From positions 1 through 5,137 of the forward strand of contig DCBC01000142.1 of the NCBI GenBank assembly GCA_002313335.1: a DNA stretch of 5,137 nucleotides, read 5' to 3'. Both the position numbers and the translations under genes were made by a program. Source of the stretch: Porticoccaceae bacterium UBA1117. Its GTDB lineage: Bacteria; Pseudomonadota; Gammaproteobacteria; Pseudomonadales; Porticoccaceae. The notes under the pieces are model-generated. The model searched no databases, was not told where the DNA came from, and saw nothing but the letters and a program-made list of their open reading frames with translations. This document shows positions 1 through 5,137 of the stretch, one piece after another (position 1 is the stretch's first letter; each line of letters begins with the position of its first letter).

Positions 1-1191
1 AACGGTACGACCACCTTCACGAATTGCAAAACGAAGACCGTCTTCCATCGCAATCGGGTGAATCAGCTCAACAGTCATTTGCACGTTATCACCCGGCATG
101 ACCATTTCAGTACCTTCAGGTAACTCACATGCGCCGGTTACATCCGTGGTACGGAAGTAAAACTGCGGACGGTACCCTTTAAAGAATGGTGTATGACGAC
201 CACCCTCATCTTTAGACAGGACATAAATCTCTGACTCAAACTTAGTATGCGGCTTAACAGAGCCTGGCTTAGCCAGTACCTGACCACGCTGCACCTCTTC
301 ACGCTTAGTGCCGCGCAATAAAATACCACAATTCTCTCCAGCACGCCCCTCATCAAGGAACTTACGGAACATCTCAACACCTGTACAGGTAGTCTTCGAC
401 GTGTCAGCGATACCAATAACTTCGATCTCTTCGCCAACCTTAACAATACCACGCTCAATACGGCCAGTAACAACAGTTCCACGACCCGCAATTGAGAACA
501 CATCCTCAATCGGCATCAAGAACGGCTGATCAACAGCACGTACTGGCTCAGGAATATAAGTGTCCAGCGCTTCTACAAGCTTTCTAACAGCCGTAGTGCC
601 TAACTCATGTTCATCCTTACCTTCTAACGCCATCAGCGCAGAACCAACAATAATGGGCGTGTCATCACCAGGAAACTCATATAGATCAAGCAGCTCACGC
701 AGCTCCATCTCAACCAACTCAAGCATCTCTTCATATTCTTCTGAACCAACACCACCGCAATCTTCAGCCAGCAAATCAGCTTTGTTCAAGAATACTACAA
801 CGTAAGGTACACCGACCTGACGTGACAACAGGATGTGCTCGCGAGTCTGAGGCATTGGGCCATCAGTTGCTCCACACACCAAAATAGCGCCGTCCATCTG
901 AGCAGCACCTGTAATCATGTTCTTTACATAGTCAGCGTGACCTGGGCAATCAACGTGCGCATAGTGACGAATGGCTGAATCATACTCAACGTGAGCTGTG
1001 GAAATAGTAATTCCGCGCTCGCGCTCTTCAGGTGCATTGTCAATTTGATCAAACGCCTGCATTGTGCCACCAAAAACTTCTGCACAGACGCGCGTCATAG
1101 CCGCAGTCAATGTTGTCTTTCCGTGGTCAACGTGCCCAATGGTGCCGACATTCACATGCGGCTTATTTCTTTCAAACTTTTCTTTAGCCAT
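1..1191 (-). CDS. tuf: Elongation factor Tu, 3' end cut by window edge
   Basis: EF-Tu is the cytoplasmic GTPase that carries aminoacyl-tRNA to the ribosomal A site. The reading frame is open from ATG at 1191 to position 1 (397 codons, no frameshift) and starts [20 protein letters not shown]. All G motifs are present: GHVDHGKT at residues 19-26 (P-loop), RGITI at 59-63 (switch I), DCPGH at 81-85 (switch II, His85 being the catalytic histidine), NKAD at 136-139 and SAL at 184-186. Domain 2 spans about 215-310 and domain 3 about 315 onward. The last visible residues, REGGRTV, normally precede a tail like GAGVVAKIIE, so about ten codons are missing only because of the window edge. The [12 protein letters not shown] stretch near residues 141-152 makes it longer than E. 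coli EF-Tu and matches marine gammaproteobacterial forms. It follows fusA on the same strand, as tufA does in str operons, but an opposing gene lies between them. Copy number in the genome cannot be seen. Confidence 0.98.
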   Translation of the reverse strand, partial: MAKEKFERNKPHVNVGTIGHVDHGKTTLTAAMTRVCAEVFGGTMQAFDQIDNAPEERERGITISTAHVEYDSAIRHYAHVDCPGHADYVKNMITGAAQMDGAILVCGATDGPMPQTREHILLSRQVGVPYVVVFLNKADLLAEDCGGVGSEEYEEMLELVEMELRELLDLYEFPGDDTPIIVGSALMALEGKDEHELGTTAVRKLVEALDTYIPEPVRAVDQPFLMPIEDVFSIAGRGTVVTGRIERGIVKVGEEIEVIGIADTSKTTCTGVEMFRKFLDEGRAGENCGILLRGTKREEVQRGQVLAKPGSVKPHTKFESEIYVLSKDEGGRHTPFFKGYRPQFYFRTTDVTGACELPEGTEMVMPGDNVQMTVELIHPIAMEDGLRFAIREGGRTV

Positions 1192-1199
1192 CTCAGCGT

Positions 1200-1205
1200 C
1201 TCCTC
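1200..1205 (-). promoter_or_regulatory. Ribosome binding site of tuf
   Basis: On the minus strand GAGGAG (continuing as GAGGAGA) lies 8 bases upstream of the tuf ATG. This is a strong Shine-Dalgarno match at good spacing and confirms the [12 protein letters not shown] start, which is also the conserved EF-Tu N-terminus. Confidence 0.85.
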
Positions 1206-1276
1206 AATAGGCATCTATGTTAAATTTGTTCGGCTTGTGACGTGGTGTTTTAGATACGTCGCGGTCGAAGGTGGCC

Positions 1277-1304
1277 ATCTTATACTTCGGTTCACAAGAG
1301 TCAA
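1277..1304 (-). promoter_or_regulatory. Candidate sigma70 promoter of tuf
   Basis: Reading the minus strand, TTGACT at 1304-1299 (5 of 6 to the -35 consensus) is followed after 16 bases by TAAGAT at 1282-1277 as a -10. The overlapping TATAAG at 1284-1279 would leave only 14 bases. The start point would fall near 1270, giving a leader of about 80 bases before tuf. The bases just after the -10 (GGCCACC) form a GC-rich discriminator, which in gammaproteobacteria is a common feature of growth-rate and stringently controlled translation genes; that control is inferred. An independent promoter is expected because the gene upstream of tuf is on the other strand and fusA is followed by a terminator. 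Confidence 0.6.
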
Positions 1305-1328
1305 CGCTCTTTGACATTAAATATAGGA

Positions 1329-1361
1329 TTTTTTGCGTTTTTTTGCGTTTTTTTCGAAAAA
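1329..1361. repeat. Phased T/A tracts upstream of the tuf promoter
   Basis: Three T runs on the plus strand lie at 1329-1334, 1338-1344 and 1348-1354, separated by GCG triplets, and the block ends in a palindromic TTTTTCGAAAAA (1350-1361). The run starts are 9 to 10 bases apart, about one helical turn, the arrangement that produces intrinsic DNA bending. From the minus strand these are A-tracts at roughly -59 to -84 relative to the predicted tuf start. Curved or A-rich DNA there is known to raise activity of strong stable-RNA and translation-gene promoters through RNA polymerase alpha contacts, Fis or H-NS-like proteins. The tracts are seen directly; the function is inferred. Confidence 0.6.
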
Positions 1362-1458
1362 CCAGCGTATGTTGCACCACAGAGCGAGTAAAACTAGTAA
1401 TTATGGAAAATTTAACCTTTATATTCTAATTTATGCCCGCTTCGAGGCTAATATCCTG

Positions 1459-1464
1459 TATACT
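1459..1464 (+). promoter_or_regulatory. Candidate -10 element for EF-G2
   Basis: TATACT matches the sigma70 -10 consensus at 5 of 6 bases and is followed directly by CGCGCGCG (1465-1472), a very GC-rich discriminator. The start would fall near 1471, leaving a leader of about 48 bases before the ATG at 1519. No good -35 hexamer lies 16 to 18 bases upstream (the bases there are around CCCGCT), so the promoter is either weak, activator-dependent or misassigned. Confidence 0.4.
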
Positions 1465-1508
1465 CGCGCGCGTTTTGCAGGCCCTAAAATCACCAGACTT
1501 TTAAAATT

Positions 1509-1511
1509 GAG
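1509..1511 (+). promoter_or_regulatory. Weak ribosome binding site of EF-G2
   Basis: The only Shine-Dalgarno-like bases before the ATG at 1519 are GAG within TTGAGCAG, 7 bases from the start codon. The match is poor compared with that of tuf, which suggests lower translation. The start itself rests on the conserved protein N-terminus and not on this site. Confidence 0.35.
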
Positions 1512-1518
1512 CAGAATA

Positions 1519-3603
1519 ATGACTGAATTATCTCACTACAGAAACATTGGCATCTTTGCACACGTTGATGCTGGAAAAACCACAACTACTGAAAGAATTC
1601 TAAAGCTTACCGGTAAGATTCATAAGACCGGTGAAGTCCATGATGGCGCAGCCACGACTGACTTTATGGAGCAAGAGCAAGAGCGCGGAATCACTATCCA
1701 GTCAGCAGCTACTACCTGCTACTGGAGAGACCATCGCTTTAACATCATTGATACTCCCGGACACGTAGACTTTACTGTTGAAGTTTATCGCTCATTGAAA
1801 GTGCTTGATGGCGGCGTTGGTGTGTTTTGTGGTTCTGGAGGTGTTGAGCCCCAGTCAGAAACTAACTGGCGGTACGCTAACGAGTCAGAAGTCGCTAGAG
1901 TTATCTTCGTCAATAAGCTTGACCGTATGGGCGCTGACTTTTTGCGCGTAGTCAAACAGGTTAAGGACGTACTGGGTGCTAATCCACTTGTGATGTGTCT
2001 TCCGATCGGCGTTGAAGAAAATTTTGTTGGATTGGTCGATCTTCTTGAGCGAAAGGCATATGTATGGGATGACTCTGGTCTCCCTGAGAACTATGAAATT
2101 GTCGATATCCCGGCTGATATGGTTGACGAAGTCGAACAGTACCGTGAAATGATGATCGAAACTGCTCTTGAGCAAGATGATGATTTACTGATGGCCTATA
2201 TGGAAGGCGAAGAGCCCTCAATAGAAGATGTTAAGATGTGTGTTCGTAGGGGCACCATTGCACTGGACTTCTTTCCAACTTACTGTGGTTCAGCATTTAA
2301 AAACAAGGGCGTTCAAATGGTTCTCGACGCCGTTGTCGACTACTTACCTTGCCCAACCGATGTAGTGCCTCAACCATTAACTGACGAAGATGGTAATGAG
2401 ACCGGCGATAGAGCTATTGTTTCAATCACTGAGCCTCTCAAAGCACTTGCCTTTAAAATTATGGATGACCGTTTCGGTGCATTGACGTTTGTGCGCGTTT
2501 ACTCAGGCGTACTCAACAAGGGAGACACTATTCTTAACTCCTTTACTGGAAAAACCGAACGTATTGGTCGAATGGTTGAGATGCATGCTGATGACCGGAA
2601 CGAGATTGATCGCGCTCAGGCGGGTGATATTATCGCTATTGTAGGTATGAAGAACGTGCAAACCGGTCATACTCTTTGTGACCCCAAGCACCCGGTGACA
2701 CTGGAACCGATGATTTTCCCTGAGCCAGTTATTTCTATCGCGGTCAAGCCTAAGGATAAAGGCGGCTCTGAGAAGATGGGTATTGCTATTGGCAAGATGA
2801 TTGCTGAGGACCCTTCATTTCGGGTTGAAACCGACGAAGACTCTGGTGAAACCATTCTCAAAGGAATGGGCGAGTTACACCTAGACATCAAGGTAGATAT
2901 CCTAAACCGAACGTACGGTGTAGATTTAATTGTTGGTCAGCCGCAGGTTGCTTACCGTGAAACTATTACTACAGCGCTCGAAGACAGCTACACTCACAAA
3001 AAGCAGTCGGGTGGTTCTGGTCAGTTTGGAAAGATCGATTATCGCATCAAACCAGGCGAGCCCGGAACAGGTTTTGTTTTCAGCTCGAAAGTAGTCGGTG
3101 GTAATGTTCCTAAGGAATTTTTCCCAGCAATCGAGAAAGGCTTTAAAGGCATGATGGATCAAGGTCCGTTGGCTGGCTATCCTGTCCTTGATGTTGAAGT
3201 TGAGCTATATGATGGCGGCTTCCACGCCGTTGACTCCTCAGCAGTTGCGTTTGAGATTGCCGCAAAAGGCGCTTTCCGCCAATCTATGCCTAAAGCAGGT
3301 CCGCAGATCATTGAGCCCATCATGAAAGTAGACGTTTACACACCTGAAGATCATGTTGGTGATGTAATCGGTGACTTGAATCGTCGTCGCGGTATGATTA
3401 AGGATCAAGAGCCCGGTGTTACAGGCGTTCGCATTAAGGCCGATGTTCCATTGTCAGAGATGTTTGGCTATATTGGCCATCTACGCACTATGACCTCAGG
3501 TCGCGGGCAGTTCTCGATGGAATTTGCTCACTACTTGCCTTGCCCGCAGAACATCGCTACTGATGTTATCGCGGCGGCTAAGGAACTCAAAGACGCTAAG
3601 TAA
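1519..3603 (+). CDS. fusA2: Elongation factor G 2 (second EF-G paralog), complete
   Basis: This is a 694-residue EF-G-type translational GTPase, full length for the family. The start at 1519 gives [20 protein letters not shown], the usual EF-G2 N-terminus; the frame is open further upstream to ATG 1333 but those 62 codons look non-coding. GTPase motifs are intact: AHVDAGKT at 14-21, RGITI at 56-60, DTPGH at 78-82, NKLD at 132-135 and GSAF at 257-260. Domain II spans about 290-385, III about 393-472, IV about 475-598 and V from about 599 on. Domain IV keeps Gln502 and His569, equivalents of the E. coli tip residues Gln507 and His583, but has GGSGQFGK and FHAVDSS where the fusA product here has GGRGQYGH and YHDVDSS. 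It strongly resembles Shewanella and Vibrio EF-G2 (named fusA2 or fusB), recalled from memory. Whether it translocates, recycles ribosomes or acts under stress cannot be read from sequence. It lies tail to tail with fusA and divergent from tuf, on the strand opposite to both. Confidence 0.95.
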   Translation: MTELSHYRNIGIFAHVDAGKTTTTERILKLTGKIHKTGEVHDGAATTDFMEQEQERGITIQSAATTCYWRDHRFNIIDTPGHVDFTVEVYRSLKVLDGGVGVFCGSGGVEPQSETNWRYANESEVARVIFVNKLDRMGADFLRVVKQVKDVLGANPLVMCLPIGVEENFVGLVDLLERKAYVWDDSGLPENYEIVDIPADMVDEVEQYREMMIETALEQDDDLLMAYMEGEEPSIEDVKMCVRRGTIALDFFPTYCGSAFKNKGVQMVLDAVVDYLPCPTDVVPQPLTDEDGNETGDRAIVSITEPLKALAFKIMDDRFGALTFVRVYSGVLNKGDTILNSFTGKTERIGRMVEMHADDRNEIDRAQAGDIIAIVGMKNVQTGHTLCDPKHPVTLEPMIFPEPVISIAVKPKDKGGSEKMGIAIGKMIAEDPSFRVETDEDSGETILKGMGELHLDIKVDILNRTYGVDLIVGQPQVAYRETITTALEDSYTHKKQSGGSGQFGKIDYRIKPGEPGTGFVFSSKVVGGNVPKEFFPAIEKGFKGMMDQGPLAGYPVLDVEVELYDGGFHAVDSSAVAFEIAAKGAFRQSMPKAGPQIIEPIMKVDVYTPEDHVGDVIGDLNRRRGMIKDQEPGVTGVRIKADVPLSEMFGYIGHLRTMTSGRGQFSMEFAHYLPCPQNIATDVIAAAKELKDAK

Positions 3604-3618
3604 CGAATGTCCTTGAAG

Positions 3619-3658
3619 AAAAAACCCCCGATGGTAGGTGCCATCGGGGGTTTTTTTT
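3619..3658. terminator. Bidirectional intrinsic terminator between EF-G2 and fusA
   Basis: A perfect 10-bp stem pairs CCCCCGATGG (3625-3634) with CCATCGGGGG (3641-3650) around a 6-base loop (TAGGTG). It is preceded by six A (3619-3624) and followed by eight T (3651-3658), so a U-tailed hairpin forms in transcripts of either strand. It sits 21 bases after the EF-G2 stop and 33 bases after the fusA stop and should end both converging transcripts. Termination of fusA here would cut it off from tuf further along the minus strand. Confidence 0.93.
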
Positions 3659-3683
3659 GTCTGATAATTTGACCATGAGGCAA

Positions 3684-5137
3684 TCAGCTCATATTTTTCG
3701 CCATTACCGCTTCGGTAATGTTTTTTGGCGCCTCGGAGTACTTATCGAATTCCATAGTGAAAGTGGCACGCCCCTGTGTAGCAGACCGAAGATCCGTCGC
3801 ATAACCAAACATTTCACCGAGAGGCACCTCAGCATTAATAACCTTACCTATCGCATTATCCTCCATCCCTAATATAATACCTCTACGGCGATTGAGATCT
3901 CCGACCACATCCCCCATATTTGACTCAGGAGTGACAATCTCAACCTTCATAGTCGGTTCTAACAAAACAGCACCACCAAACTCAGTTAACTTTCTAGTCG
4001 CCAACGAGCCAGCAATCTTAAATGCCATTTCAGACGAATCAACGTCATGGTAAGAACCGTCATACAGGGTAGCCTTAACACCCAATAATGGATAACCAGC
4101 CAGAATTCCATTCTGCATTTGCTCCTCAATCCCCTTAGCCACTGCAGGTATATACTCTCGGGGTACACTTCCCCCAACCACCTCATTGACAAACTCTAAC
4201 CCTTCAGCGCCTGAGTCTTCGGCCGGCTCAAACTTTAACCAAACATGACCATATTGCCCACGACCGCCAGACTGTCGAACAAACTTCCCTTCGATTTCGC
4301 AGCTATTGCGAATGGTTTCACGATAAGCCACCTGAGGCTTACCAATATTAGCTTCTACAGTAAACTCGCGGCGCATGCGATCGACAAGAATATCAAGGTG
4401 CAGCTCTCCCATCCCTGAAATGATCGTCTGCCCGCTCTCTTCGTCTGTTTTAACCCTAAACGAAGGATCCTCTTGGGCAAGTTTACCAAGGGCAACACCC
4501 ATCTTCTCTTGATCGGCTTTTGTTCTGGGCTCAACAGCAACAGAAATGACGGGTTCAGGGAATTCCATACGCTCAAGAACAATCTTATTGTCCTCAGAGC
4601 AGAGAGTATCGCCCGTGGTAGTATCTTTTAATCCAATCGCTGCAGCTATATCACCAGCCCGAACTTCCTTAATCTCCTCGCGACTATTGGCATGCATCTG
4701 TACCATACGACCCACGCGCTCGCGCTTCATTTTCACCGAGTTATAGACCGCTGTGCCACTTTCCAGAGTGCCTGAATAGACTCTCATAAACGTTAAGGTA
4801 CCAACAAAAGGGTCAGTAGCAATTTTGAACGCCAGTGCCGAGAAAGGTGAGCTATCATTAGCACTACGCACTGCTTTGTCGCCATTTTCCATCTCACCTT
4901 CAATCGCCTTAACCTCTGTAGGCGACGGCAAATATTCAATGACGGCATCCAACATCGCCTGAACACCTTTATTTTTGAACGCTGACCCGCCCAGGACCGG
5001 AACAATCTCATTCGCTAATGTTCTGATCCGCAATCCCTGCTTAATTTCCGATTCGCTTAGGGCCTCGCCTTCGAGATATTTTTCCATTAGCTCGTCAGTC
5101 GCCTCCGCGGCGGCCTCGACCAAATTTTCATGCATCT
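3684..5137 (-). CDS. fusA: Elongation factor G, 5' part beyond window edge
   Basis: This is the canonical EF-G, the GTPase that moves tRNA and mRNA after peptide bond formation and splits ribosomes with RRF. It is open from the right edge to TGA at 3686-3684. The 483 codons seen from 5135 match E. coli EF-G from about residue 220 to the end, so the Met at 5135 ([20 protein letters not shown]) is internal and about 220 residues, including the P-loop and switches, lie outside. Counting from that Met: GSAF (G5) at 50-53, domain II about 75-175, III about 185-265, IV about 265-390, V about 390-483. Tip residues are conserved: [10 protein letters not shown] at 288-297 and YHDVDSS at 362-368. It is the housekeeping copy, judged by closeness to E. 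coli fusA and by lying upstream of tuf on the same strand. rpsL and rpsG would be expected just beyond the right edge, but this cannot be seen. No frameshift or internal stop is present. Confidence 0.97.
   Translation of the reverse strand, partial: MHENLVEAAAEATDELMEKYLEGEALSESEIKQGLRIRTLANEIVPVLGGSAFKNKGVQAMLDAVIEYLPSPTEVKAIEGEMENGDKAVRSANDSSPFSALAFKIATDPFVGTLTFMRVYSGTLESGTAVYNSVKMKRERVGRMVQMHANSREEIKEVRAGDIAAAIGLKDTTTGDTLCSEDNKIVLERMEFPEPVISVAVEPRTKADQEKMGVALGKLAQEDPSFRVKTDEESGQTIISGMGELHLDILVDRMRREFTVEANIGKPQVAYRETIRNSCEIEGKFVRQSGGRGQYGHVWLKFEPAEDSGAEGLEFVNEVVGGSVPREYIPAVAKGIEEQMQNGILAGYPLLGVKATLYDGSYHDVDSSEMAFKIAGSLATRKLTEFGGAVLLEPTMKVEIVTPESNMGDVVGDLNRRRGIILGMEDNAIGKVINAEVPLGEMFGYATDLRSATQGRATFTMEFDKYSEAPKNITEAVMAKNMS

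Larger units (their letters stand above)
1192..1518. other. Divergent intergenic region between tuf and EF-G2
   Basis: This 327-base stretch separates the two divergent start codons. I see no tRNA cloverleaf, no convincing protein gene and no strong hairpin in it. It holds the tuf ribosome binding site and candidate promoter, the phased T/A tracts, and a -10-like TATACT for EF-G2. The part between about 1365 and 1440 is AT-rich without a recognisable element. An open frame runs through 1333-1518 in phase with EF-G2, but its translation has no resemblance to an EF-G N-terminus and is best read as untranslated leader and promoter DNA. Confidence 0.7.

Noticed and set aside
1239..1260. Inverted repeat GACGT/ACGTC in the tuf leader
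   Set aside because: Five pairs around a 12-base loop are too weak to support an RNA element or operator.
138..1314. Open frames on either strand overlapping tuf (for example 138-509 minus, 560-805 plus, 991-1314 plus)
   Set aside because: They are out-of-frame shadows of tuf with low-complexity translations and no recognisable domain; the tuf frame itself is intact and conserved throughout.
1192..1330. Possible tRNA genes upstream of tuf, as found before tufB in many gammaproteobacteria
   Set aside because: I found no T-loop GTTCRANNC with matching acceptor arms on either strand. The region holds only promoter and leader sequence.
1333..1518. In-frame 62-codon N-terminal extension of EF-G2 starting at ATG 1333
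   Set aside because: The extension runs through the T tracts and the -10-like element, has no Shine-Dalgarno match and no similarity to an EF-G N-terminus. [11 protein letters not shown] from 1519 is the normal family start.
3702..3720. Hairpin CATTACCG-CTT-CGGTAATG near the 3' end of fusA
   Set aside because: It lies inside the coding region (ITEAVMAKN), has only 8 pairs and lacks a T run on either side. The real terminator is at 3619-3658.
5133..5135. ATG at 5135 as the true fusA start
   Set aside because: The sequence after it aligns with the G' subdomain of EF-G at about residue 220 of the E. coli protein, so it is an internal Met of a gene that continues past the window edge.

Overview
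The window comes from a gammaproteobacterium, probably a marine one. The evidence is the EF-Tu sequence, including the [12 protein letters not shown] stretch in its G domain that is typical of the roughly 407-residue EF-Tu of several marine gammaproteobacterial groups, and an EF-G2 that closely resembles the second EF-G of Shewanella and Vibrio as I remember them. The genus cannot be fixed without a search. Base composition looks moderate and similar across the three genes.

Layout. Positions 1-1191 hold the first 397 codons of tuf (EF-Tu) on the minus strand; the last roughly ten codons lie outside the window. Positions 1192-1518 are a divergent intergenic region. It carries a good candidate promoter and ribosome binding site for tuf, three helically phased T/A tracts upstream of that promoter, and a weaker candidate promoter for the gene on the other side. 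Positions 1519-3603 hold a complete second EF-G gene (EF-G2, fusA2/fusB type, 694 residues) on the plus strand. Positions 3619-3658 are a strong hairpin with an A run on one side and a T run on the other, able to end transcription from both converging genes. Positions 3684-5137 hold the last 483 codons of the canonical fusA (EF-G) on the minus strand; its GTP-binding N-terminal part lies beyond the right edge.

How the genes fit together. On the minus strand fusA precedes tuf, the order of the classical str operon (rpsL-rpsG-fusA-tuf). Here the two are separated by an oppositely oriented EF-G2 gene and a bidirectional terminator. The sequence therefore suggests that tuf is transcribed from its own promoter and not by read-through from fusA. 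All three products are translational GTPases of the elongation cycle: EF-Tu delivers aminoacyl-tRNA, and EF-G drives translocation and, with RRF, ribosome recycling. The role of EF-G2 is not settled by sequence.

I see no evidence of a new defence, mobile or RNA-based system. The notable points are the interrupted str operon, the EF-G paralog pair lying tail to tail, and the architecture of the tuf promoter.
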